From positions 1,240,001 to 1,304,000 of the forward strand of contig NZ_CP075583.1 in NCBI RefSeq assembly GCF_023509035.1: 64,000 nucleotides of DNA. The letters run 5' to 3'. The translations under genes and the position numbers were made by a program. Every line of letters begins with the position of its first letter. Position 1 is the stretch's first letter. The notes under the pieces were generated by a model. It was not told where the DNA came from. It did not search any database and was given only the letters and a program-made list of their open reading frames with translations. Positions 10,084 through 17,716 of this stretch are shown piece after piece. The DNA is from Janthinobacterium lividum. GTDB lineage: Bacteria > Pseudomonadota > Gammaproteobacteria > Burkholderiales > Burkholderiaceae_D.

Positions 10084-10827
10084 ATGAGAATCGCCGCCAT
10101 TTCCGATATCCACGGTAACCTGGACGCGCTTGACGCCGTACTGGCCGACATCGCCTGGCGTAAGGTGGACGTGACCGTCAACCTGGGCGATATCGTTTCG
10201 GGCCATCTGCAGCCACGCGCCACGGCGGCGCGCCTGATGGGACTCGATCTGCCCACCATCCGTGGCAACCACGAGCGCCAACTGCTGGGCGACCCGGCCC
10301 GCATGGGCGTCTCGGACGCGTATGCGCGCGCGCAACTGTTACCGGAGCAACTCGACTGGATCGCGGCGCTGCCCGCCACCTTGCGCCTGCGGCATGACGT
10401 ACTGCTCGTGCATGGCACGCCCGGCAGCGACCTCGTGTATTTTCTCGACAGCGTCACGCCGCAAGGCAGCCGCGCCGCCACGCTGGAGGAAGTGGCCGAA
10501 CGCACAGGGACGACGGACGCGGCCTTGATCCTGTGCGGCCACACGCACATGCCGCGCCAGGTGCGCCTGCCCGATGGGCGGCTGATCGTCAACCCGGGCA
10601 GCGTGGGCTTGCAGGCCTACGACGACGACCATGGCTATCCGCACGTGATGGAAAACGGCACGCCGCATGCACGTTATGCCATCGCCGAACAGGGGACCGA
10701 TGGCGCCTGGACGGCGCAGTTGCACGCGGTGGAATATGACTGGGAAAAGGCGGCCCGGCTGGCGCTGGCGAACGGCCGGCCCGACTGGGTCACGCCCTTG
10801 CGCACGGGCCGGGTCGGCGCCGCCTGA
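10084..10827 (+). CDS. Metallophosphoesterase (YfcE/MJ0936-like)
   Basis: The 247-residue cytosolic enzyme carries all calcineurin-like motifs in order: DIHGN near residue 8, GDIV near 37, GNHE near 61, a conserved His in VHGTPGS and GHTHMP near 155. These bind two metal ions and cleave phosphoesters. Family members act on cyclic nucleotides or dinucleoside polyphosphates; which one applies here cannot be told. A strong GAGGAG lies 7 bases before the ATG. Its stop is 5 bases from the stop of the converging exported-protein gene. Confidence 0.85.
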   Translation: MRIAAISDIHGNLDALDAVLADIAWRKVDVTVNLGDIVSGHLQPRATAARLMGLDLPTIRGNHERQLLGDPARMGVSDAYARAQLLPEQLDWIAALPATLRLRHDVLLVHGTPGSDLVYFLDSVTPQGSRAATLEEVAERTGTTDAALILCGHTHMPRQVRLPDGRLIVNPGSVGLQAYDDDHGYPHVMENGTPHARYAIAEQGTDGAWTAQLHAVEYDWEKAARLALANGRPDWVTPLRTGRVGAA

Positions 10828-10832
10828 GCGCT

Positions 10833-11474
10833 TTAGCAGCTCGGTGCGCGCGTGACGGGCACGGGCACCAGTTCTGTCTTGCCTTCTTTGGCGATCACCT
10901 GATTGATGCTGATGCTACAGCGTTTGCCTTCCCACGAGAAAGCAGCTTCGTAATCTTCGCCGGCGCGCGGCGTGAAGGTGATGTCGCCATGGCAGCTGGG
11001 CGACACGCTGTCATAGCGCACGCCGTTGGCCACGTAAAACGGGGACACATCCTGGAAGCCCAGGCGCAGGCTGCTGGGCTTGCCGGCTGGAATTTCATAC
11101 TCGCGGAAATAGGCTTTGGAAAAGAAACCATCCTTGCGCGACAGGTTTTGCGATGTTTCTGTTTCTGCGATGCCCAGGCTGACATTACTGACAGTACCGA
11201 TCAGGGACCCGAAGGCGGAACTCATGCCGCCACTGGCCTTTTCCACGCCATCGCTGAACATGCCGCGGATGCAGCTGCTGTCGCGATAGAGGAAGGCCGT
11301 GGCGCCATTCTGGCCGAACAGGCGCAGGCGGCTGATGGTCGATGTTGCCGGCGCCGCTGGCGCGCTGGCCGCTTCGGTGGCGACGGCAGGTGCGGGTGCT
11401 TCGGTGGTGGCGGTATCCTGGGCAAAACTGGCGGTGCTGAGCAGCAAGGAAAAGAGGAAGGTAGGGTTTTTCAT
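10833..11474 (-). CDS. Exported hypothetical protein
   Basis: The 213-residue product begins with a clear signal peptide (MKNPTFLFSLLLSTASFAQ) followed by an Ala/Pro/Thr-rich spacer to about residue 45. The mature domain has Cys residues that could form disulfides (SSCIRGMF, SPSCHGD, GKRCSIS and the final APSC). I do not recognise a family. It lies between dctD and the phosphoesterase, with no sign of an operon with either. Confidence 0.6.
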   Translation of the reverse strand: MKNPTFLFSLLLSTASFAQDTATTEAPAPAVATEAASAPAAPATSTISRLRLFGQNGATAFLYRDSSCIRGMFSDGVEKASGGMSSAFGSLIGTVSNVSLGIAETETSQNLSRKDGFFSKAYFREYEIPAGKPSSLRLGFQDVSPFYVANGVRYDSVSPSCHGDITFTPRAGEDYEAAFSWEGKRCSISINQVIAKEGKTELVPVPVTRAPSC

Positions 11475-11564
11475 TGGTTTAAAGAAATTATCAAAAAGAA
11501 ATAATATATACCATGTAGCAATATTTTGTTGTTCTTTCAGATAGGTCTGCTTCCCTCCATGCGC

Positions 11565-12909
11565 CTAGCGGAACTCTTCGGCCACCAGGTTGTACTTCTG
11601 CATCTTGTGATACAGCGTCTGTTTCGGTAAAACCGAGCACTGCGCTCACTTCGCTGACGTTACCTGAATATGCGCGAAGTTCCTGTTCGATCAGGGCGCG
11701 TTCGAAGCCGTTGACCTGTTCTGCCAGCGACAGGGGGCTGGCCTGACCGCCCGCCAGCAGGCTCGAGGCGCCGCCGGCGATGCCCAGCACGAAGCGGTCG
11801 GCGATATTACGCAATTCGCGCACATTGCCGGGCCAGGAATGGGCCATCAGGTTGCGCATCTGCGCGCTGGAGACCACGGGCGCGGCACGGTTGTAGCGGG
11901 CGGCGGCGGCCAGCACGAAATGCTCGAACAGGATGGGAATGTCTTCGCGCCGTTCGCGCAGCGGCGGCAGATGCAGCACGATCAGATTCAAACGATAGTA
12001 CAGGTCGCTGCGGAATTTCTGTTGCTGCGATAAATCTTCCAGGTCCAGCTTGGCCGCCGCGATGACGCGCACGTCGACGGGCGTGGGCACGTTCGAGCCC
12101 AGGCGCTCGATATAGCGTTCCTGCAGCACGCGCAGCAATTTGACTTGCAGGGACAGGGGCAGGCTTTCGATTTCGTCGAGGAAAAAAGTGCCTTGATCCG
12201 CGTGCTCGATCTTGCCTACCTGCCGCTTGGCCGCGCCCGTAAACGCGCCCGGTTCGTGGCCGAAGACTTCGCTTTCAAAGATGCTTTCGGGAATCGCGCC
12301 GCAGTTGACGGCGACGAAGTTGTGCTTGCGGCGGTGGCTGAAGTCATGCAGGCAGCGGGCCACCATTTCCTTGCCCGTGCCCGTGTCGCCATAAATCAGC
12401 ACATCCGCCGGTTCGTCGGCAACGTCGAGGATCAAACGCCGTATGTCGCGCATCGCCACGGAATTGCCCAGCAGGCGCGCTTCGATGCCGCCGCCGTCTT
12501 CCAGCTGGCGGCGCAGGCTGTGCACTTCCAGGGTCAGGCGCCGCGTTTCCAGCGCGCGCAGGATGACGTCAACCAGTTGCTCGGATGAATAGGGCTTTTC
12601 GATGAAATCGTAGGCGCCCGTGCGCATGGCGTGCACGGCCATGGTGATGTCGCCGTGGCCCGTGACGAGGATCACGGGCAGGTTGGCATCGAGCGTCTTG
12701 ACCGCTTGCAGCAATTCCAGGCCGCTCATGCCGGGCAGGCGCACGTCGCTCACGACGATGCCGGGAAAATCCGGCGTCAGCAGTTTATAGGCCAGCTCGG
12801 CCGAATGGAAGGCCAGCACGTCCAGGCCGGCCAGCTGCAGTGCCTGCTCGCTGCCTTCGCGTACGGTGGGATCGTCTTCGACCAGCAAGACCTTCAAGCC
12901 GTCAAACAT
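11565..12909 (-). CDS. dctD: C4-dicarboxylate response regulator (sigma-54 activator, frameshifted near 3' end)
   Basis: DctD activates sigma-54 promoters of dicarboxylate transport genes. The order is receiver domain (LLVEDD, phospho-Asp in [14 protein letters not shown]), AAA+ domain (Walker [15 protein letters not shown] loop that contacts sigma-54, in [11 protein letters not shown]) and a Fis-type helix-turn-helix. The HTH is split: after SAVLG the frame breaks at 11629-11632, four A on the plus strand where three restore [21 protein letters not shown] and a stop at 11565. The ATG at 12909 follows AGGAGG and overlaps the dctB stop by 8 bases. Without the correction the protein would carry a wrong C-terminus and lack a working DNA-binding domain. 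Confidence 0.88.
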
Positions 12910-14809
12910 GTTTTTCCTCCTGCGTTGCAATCTGTAGTTCGATGGTGAAGATGGCGCCGCCGCCGGGGGCGTTCTCGGCGCGCAGAACGCCGCCGAACTG
13001 GCGCGTGATCTGTTCGGAAATGGCCAGTCCCAGTCCCAGTCCCAGGCCTTGCGGTTTGGTTGTGAAAAACGGTTCGAACAGGTGTTCGCACACTTCCGTC
13101 GACAGGCCCGGCCCTGTATCTGCCACATGGATCAGCACGTGCTCGGACGTGCATTCGACGGACACGCGCAGGCTGCGCACGTCGCTGCCATTCATGGCGT
13201 CGAGCGCATTGGCGTACAGGTTCACCAGTACTTGCTCCAGGCGGTTGCTTTCGCACATAGCGAAGATGTCTTCGGGCGGCAGTTGCAAGGTGAAACGCAC
13301 ATTTTCAACCTGCAGGCGGCGTTCGACGAGGAACAGGGCATTGCTGATCGCCGTGGGAATCGAGACGGAGGTCAGGCTGGTGGTCGACTTACGCGCAAAA
13401 ATCTTCAATTGGCCCGTAATGGTGCCCATCCTGGCCGCAATTTGCGAGATCTTCGCCAGATTGCGCCGCGCATCGTCAAGCCGTCCCCGTTCCAGCAGGA
13501 TGACGGCATTGTCGGACATCGTGCGCAGCGCCGTCAGCGGCTGGTTGAGTTCATGCGTGATGCTGGCCGACATTTGTCCCAGCACGGCCATCTTACCTGC
13601 TTGAAACAGTTCGTTTTGCGTGATGTGGAGTTTTTGCTCGGCCTTGCTGCGCACTTCGATTTCCTGGCTCAGGCTTTGCGTCATGGCATTGAGTTCCGAG
13701 GTGCGTTCCTCGACCATGGCTTCCAGGTTGTCGTAGGCATGTTGCAGATCTTCGCGGGCGCGCAATTTTTGCGCCACGGCCGCGCGGCGCTGGCGCAGGT
13801 AAAAGAACAGCAGCATGAAAAAGCCCAGCAGCACGCACGAGAAGGCGGCCGCCGCGCGCGCGCTGGCCTTGGCCTGCGCCAGGTCGGACAGGTAAATAAA
13901 CGTCCAGCCTTGCGGGGATTTAAGCTTGATTTGCGTCATCACGCTGGAGCTGATCTTCGGTGGCGTGTCGGCGTGTTCCTGCTCGCGCACGCTGATCACG
14001 CGGGCCCCGTTGCCCAGCTGGCGGTCGGAGACGAAGGGGATGGCTGCGAGCTGTTTCGAGTAATACTGGCGCGTGCGGTTGAGTTCTTCGACGATCGCGG
14101 GCGACAGCGGCGCCAGAGTCTTGTACTTCCAGTCCGCCATGGAACTGAGGAAGATCACGCCGTGCTCGTCGGCCAGCATCACCTTGTCGGCGCCTTGCAC
14201 CCAGCGTTTTTCCAGGTTTTCCAGGTTCACCTTGACCGTTGCCAGGCCCAGCATGTGGCCATTCTGGTAGATGCCGTGGGCAAAGAAGTAACCGGGTTCC
14301 AGCCGCGTCGTGCCAACGCCATAGAAGCGGCCCGGCGTGCCGCGCAGCGCGTCCTGGGCGTAGGGGCGGAATGAGATATTGTCGCCAATAAAGCTGTCGG
14401 GCTGCTGCCAGTTGCTGGCGGCCCGCGTGTTGCCGTCGAGGTTGCTGATGAAAATGGTCGACGACTTCGCCTGGGCATTCATTTGCTCGAGGTAGTGGTT
14501 GACCGTATCGATTAGCACCGGGTCTTCCGGGTGTTGCAGCAAACGGATCACGTCGCGGTTCAGCTCCAGGGTCTTGGGCAGGAAATCGTATTTTTCCAGC
14601 GCATTTTCCAGGCTGCTGACATATACCTCGAGGCGCTGCGCGCCGCTGGCCTGCAGCTTGCCGATGGCGATGCGTTCGGTCCAGAAATACACAAGCCAGA
14701 CGGTGGCCAGGCAGGCGGCCAGCACCACGCCCCAGGCCAGCGTTTCGCGGCCCGACCGTTGCGACAGGCGCTGGCGCCAGGAAAGGGAAGGTTTGTTACT
14801 GCTATTCAT
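12902..14809 (-). CDS. dctB: C4-dicarboxylate sensor histidine kinase
   Basis: The product (about 635 residues) has a membrane segment near residue 25, a large periplasmic double-Cache sensor region with the typical NRDVIRLLQ and FRPYAQDALRG stretches, a second membrane helix (AAFSCVLLGFFMLLFFYL), a coiled coil, the phospho-acceptor HisKA box SASITHELNQPL, and an ATPase domain with N box NLYANALDA, DTGPGL, FEPFFTTK and GLGLGLAIS. It senses succinate, malate or fumarate and phosphorylates DctD encoded just downstream. ATG 14809 is preferred; a GTG 30 bases upstream is possible. The G2 box sits in a short six-base tandem repeat that gives LGLGLGL. Confidence 0.9.
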   Translation of the reverse strand: MNSSNKPSLSWRQRLSQRSGRETLAWGVVLAACLATVWLVYFWTERIAIGKLQASGAQRLEVYVSSLENALEKYDFLPKTLELNRDVIRLLQHPEDPVLIDTVNHYLEQMNAQAKSSTIFISNLDGNTRAASNWQQPDSFIGDNISFRPYAQDALRGTPGRFYGVGTTRLEPGYFFAHGIYQNGHMLGLATVKVNLENLEKRWVQGADKVMLADEHGVIFLSSMADWKYKTLAPLSPAIVEELNRTRQYYSKQLAAIPFVSDRQLGNGARVISVREQEHADTPPKISSSVMTQIKLKSPQGWTFIYLSDLAQAKASARAAAAFSCVLLGFFMLLFFYLRQRRAAVAQKLRAREDLQHAYDNLEAMVEERTSELNAMTQSLSQEIEVRSKAEQKLHITQNELFQAGKMAVLGQMSASITHELNQPLTALRTMSDNAVILLERGRLDDARRNLAKISQIAARMGTITGQLKIFARKSTTSLTSVSIPTAISNALFLVERRLQVENVRFTLQLPPEDIFAMCESNRLEQVLVNLYANALDAMNGSDVRSLRVSVECTSEHVLIHVADTGPGLSTEVCEHLFEPFFTTKPQGLGLGLGLAISEQITRQFGGVLRAENAPGGGAIFTIELQIATQEEKHV

Positions 14810-14865
14810 AAAATCAGCTGCCAACTTGCAAGAACCCACAGTATCGCATTTAAGTAATCGCGGAA

Positions 14866-14897
14866 ATAAAAAAGCCGCCGGATGTGCATCCGGCGGC
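14866..14897 (-). terminator. Terminator after porin gene
   Basis: Perfect arms GCCGCCGGATG (874-884 of the 14 kb block) and CATCCGGCGGC (887-897) with a 2-base centre, and an A run on the plus strand that becomes a U tract on the minus strand. It lies just beyond the porin stop and before dctB, so porin and dctB are separate transcripts. Confidence 0.85.
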
Positions 14898-14918
14898 CTG
14901 CGCTAACGTGAGCCGCGA

Positions 14919-15910
14919 TTAGAACGTATGACGCATACCTAAATTGAAACCGCTGTTGCCGGTGCCGTTGTCGGTGGCATTGCCGACGACGAAGGTGGCG
15001 CCGTTCTTGTTGCTGATGTGGCCGTAACCGGTGTACAGGTCGCTGCGCTTGGACAGGGCGTAGAACGCGCCGATGGCCCACTGCTGGGCGTCACGGTTCA
15101 AATTGCTCTTGTCGTTGTGGCGGATGTACGATGCGACCAGCTTGGTGGCGCCGAACGGGGCGCTGAAGCCAACGAGGATGTCGTTGCTCTTGCTGTCGTC
15201 GAGGGCGCGGTTGTCGGCGTAGCCGAAGTTACCTTGCACGACGCCGAAGTCGTAGCGCGTGGCCAGCAGGGTGTTGCGGGTTTGCTGGGTCGCCAGCGCA
15301 TTTTCCTTGCGGTGGTGCGTCAGGGTCACGTTCAACGGGCCATCGATGTAATGCACGGCGCCGCCCATGCTGCGGTTTTTCGCATTGTCGCCGGCCACTT
15401 CGCCAAAGCCATACGCCAGGTCGGCCGACAGCTTGCTCCAGGTCGGCGTGGTGTATTGCACCATGTTATCGACGCGGATATTCGTCACCATCAGGTTCGA
15501 TGCCGTGCCGGCCAGGCCGATGACGAACGGATCGGCCACGTCGCGCAGGGCCAGGTAATACGGCGAGTACTGGCGGCCCAGGGTGACGGCGCCGGCGCTG
15601 CCGGTGAGGCCAACATATGCCTGGCGGCCGAACAGCAGGCCGCCCTGGCCCGAGGTGCCGGTGTCGATATTGAAACCGCTTTCCAGTACGAAGGTTGCGG
15701 CCAGGCCACCGCCCAGGTCTTCCTTGCCTTTGAAGCCGATGCGCGAGCCGGAGGCGACGCCGGAAGCGACGCGGTTCAGGCGGTCGCCGGCAGCATCCTT
15801 GTCGAACACCAGGCCGGCGTCAGCCACGCCATAGACGGTGACGCTCGATTGGGCCATGGCGCCAGTGGAGGCTGCGCCGAGGGTCAGCAGGGTAAACAGG
15901 ACTTTTTCAT
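14919..15910 (-). CDS. Gram-negative porin (frameshifted inside signal peptide)
   Basis: The mature part starts AQSSVTVYGVADAGLVFDKD, the hallmark of beta-proteobacterial general porins, and ends in the barrel-assembly signal LGMRHTF. The signal peptide lies in another frame: from ATG 15910 the run on the plus strand at 15903-15907 has five T, whereas six would read MKKVLFTLLTLGAASTGAMA straight into the mature protein. Corrected length is about 330 residues, a little short but within the family. It forms a trimeric outer-membrane channel. Its place between dctB and dctA suggests it admits dicarboxylates, which is inference. Confidence 0.88.
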
Positions 15911-15977
15911 GAAAATCTCTCTAATAAGTTGGAATGACTACTGATCGCACTACCTGACTGCTTGTTACTCAACATCA

Positions 15978-16011
15978 ACAACAAATAAATGGCCCGCTTG
16001 TGGCGGGCCAT
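15978..16011 (-). terminator. Terminator after dctA
   Basis: Arms ATGGCCCGC (15989-15997) and GCGGGCCAT (16003-16011) with a 5-base loop, followed on the minus strand by TTATTTGTT. It sits 8 bases beyond the dctA stop. Confidence 0.65.
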
Positions 16012-16018
16012 GGCGCTA

Positions 16019-17332
16019 TCAGGCTTTGCTAGCGTGATCCGCTTCGCCCCAATGGCTTTCCGTGTTCTGGCTGGCCGCATTGGCCGCGGCTGCTTCTTCC
16101 TCGGTGGCCAGGCCACCTTCCCACTTGGCGACGACGGCTGTGGCGACGGCATTGCCGACCGCGTTAGTAGCCGAACGGCCCATGTCGAGGAATTGGTCGA
16201 CGCCCATCAGCAGCAGCAAGCCCGCTTCCGGAATATTGAACTGGTTCAGGGTAGCTGCAATCACCACCAGCGAGGCGCGCGGTACGCCGGCCATGCCTTT
16301 CGAGGTCAGCATCAGCAGCAGCAGCATGGTGATCTGGGTGCCGATCGACAGGTCGATACCATAGGCTTGCGCAATGAACAGCACGGCAAAGGTGCAGTAC
16401 ATCATCGAGCCGTCGAGATTGAACGAGTAGCCCATTGGCAACACAAAGCTGGAAATCTTGCGGTCCACGCCGAACTGGTCGAGCGCCGTCAGCAGTTTTG
16501 GATACGCCGCTTCCGAGCTGGCCGTCGAGAATGCCAGCAGGAACGGTTCGCGGATCAGGCCGACGAGCTTGAAAATGCGCGGGCCGATGACCACGAAGCC
16601 GGCGCCGATCAGCAGGGTCCACAGGCACAGCAGGCCCACGTAGAAGCCGCCCATGAACTTGGCAAACGTGACCAGCACGCCCAGGCCGTGGGTGGTGATG
16701 ACGGAGGCCATCGCGGCGAACACGGCCAGTGGGGCCAGGTTCATGATGGTGCCGGTGATGCGCAGCATGACTTGCGCCAGCTGGTCGACGACAGCCGTCA
16801 GGGTCTTGCCCGATTCGCCCAGGCCGGCCAGTGCGCCGCCGAAGAAGATCGAGAACACCAGCACTTGCAGGATTTCATTGTTGGCCATGGCCTCGATCGG
16901 CGACTTCGGCACCAGGTGCGTGAAGAAATCTTTCAAGGTGAAGGCGGCCGTTTTCAAATTGGTTGAAGCGTGTATGTCCGGCAATGGCAAACCGAGGTTG
17001 GTTCCCAGCTGCATCAGGTTCGACAACACCATGCCCAGCGCCAGCGAGACCAGCGAGGCAACGACGAACCAGCACATGGCTTTCAGGCCGATACGGCCCG
17101 CCGTCTTGCCGTCGCCCATGTGGGCGATGCCGACCGTCAGGGTGGAGAACACCAGCAGCGCAATGATCATCTTGATCAGGCGCAGGAAGACGTCGGTGAC
17201 GATGGAAATATTGCCAGCGATCTGAGCGCTGAGCTTGGCATCAGGGAAGGCGGTGTTGCATCCATAGCCCACGGCAATGCCGAGGATCATGGCAATCAGG
17301 ATGTACAGGGTTAATGGCCGTTTCTTTTTCAT
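16019..17332 (-). CDS. dctA: C4-dicarboxylate transporter DctA
   Basis: DctA is the inner-membrane proton- or sodium-coupled importer for succinate, fumarate and malate (dicarboxylate/amino acid:cation symporter family). The 437-residue product has the expected length and shows the family marks: the Ser-rich reentrant loop LAFSTASSEAAYPKLL, PMGYSFNLDGSMMY, and MTSKGMAGVPRASLVV. ATG 17332 (MKKKRPLTLYILIAM) was chosen over an upstream extension because GGAG precedes it and the first membrane helix follows directly. A sigma-54 promoter lies 128 bases upstream, which fits control by DctB/DctD encoded beyond the porin. Confidence 0.94.
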   Translation of the reverse strand: MKKKRPLTLYILIAMILGIAVGYGCNTAFPDAKLSAQIAGNISIVTDVFLRLIKMIIALLVFSTLTVGIAHMGDGKTAGRIGLKAMCWFVVASLVSLALGMVLSNLMQLGTNLGLPLPDIHASTNLKTAAFTLKDFFTHLVPKSPIEAMANNEILQVLVFSIFFGGALAGLGESGKTLTAVVDQLAQVMLRITGTIMNLAPLAVFAAMASVITTHGLGVLVTFAKFMGGFYVGLLCLWTLLIGAGFVVIGPRIFKLVGLIREPFLLAFSTASSEAAYPKLLTALDQFGVDRKISSFVLPMGYSFNLDGSMMYCTFAVLFIAQAYGIDLSIGTQITMLLLLMLTSKGMAGVPRASLVVIAATLNQFNIPEAGLLLLMGVDQFLDMGRSATNAVGNAVATAVVAKWEGGLATEEEAAAANAASQNTESHWGEADHASKA

Positions 17333-17459
17333 TTTGACTCCTCCGGTGAAACACCGCTGTGAGCGGATTATTGATAGCGAGCAACTCAAGCTTGGAGTCA
17401 ATATTTCTCAAAAACAAGCCCTTGCGTGCTAGCGATTATTTGCAGCAAAACCTGTACAT

Positions 17460-17475
17460 AGCAAAGGATATGCCT
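17460..17475 (-). promoter_or_regulatory. Sigma-54 promoter of dctA
   Basis: On the minus strand the sequence reads AGGCATATCCTTTGCT. It matches the sigma-54 consensus TGGCAYRNNNNTTGCW at every defined position but the first, with GG and GC spaced by exactly 10 bases. It lies 128 bases upstream of the dctA start. Control of dctA by sigma-54 with DctD is established in other proteobacteria. Confidence 0.8.
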
Positions 17476-17592
17476 GAAATGGGAATTTGGGATCTAACTT
17501 CTTAAGTTGTTGATTTAAGGTCGCTTTTTTGTTGTCAGGATGTCGCAACTTGGTGTGCTTGCGCGAAATATTGGACGCGGTGGCGCATCGCT

Positions 17593-17608
17593 GTATGACT
17601 TTTCATAC
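17593..17608. promoter_or_regulatory. Candidate DctD upstream activator site
   Basis: A perfect inverted repeat GTATGA-CTTT-TCATAC lies about 120-130 bases upstream of the sigma-54 promoter, a usual distance for an enhancer site of an AAA+ activator. The sequence does not obviously match the rhizobial DctD site, so assignment rests on place and symmetry only. Confidence 0.35.
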
Positions 17609-17660
17609 GCTAGTCGCGGCGGGCTGGCGCTACCCCAAAAAGACAAGATTGTCAGGACAA

Positions 17661-17684
17661 TAAAAAAACCCCTCCGAAGAGGGG
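17661..17684 (-). terminator. Terminator after siderophore receptor gene
   Basis: Stem CCCCTC/GAGGGG (669-674 and 679-684 of the 17 kb block) with a CGAA loop, followed by seven U on the minus strand. It lies 33 bases after the receptor stop. Confidence 0.85.
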
Positions 17685-17716
17685 CTTGATGTGACGCAAT
17701 GCGTGTTCTCCTAACG

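Larger units (their letters stand above)
17333..17716. other. dctA / siderophore-receptor intergenic region
   Basis: This 384-base stretch has no gene. It holds the dctA sigma-54 promoter, an inverted repeat that may be an activator site and, at its right end, the terminator of the receptor gene. Each is listed separately. Confidence 0.7.
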
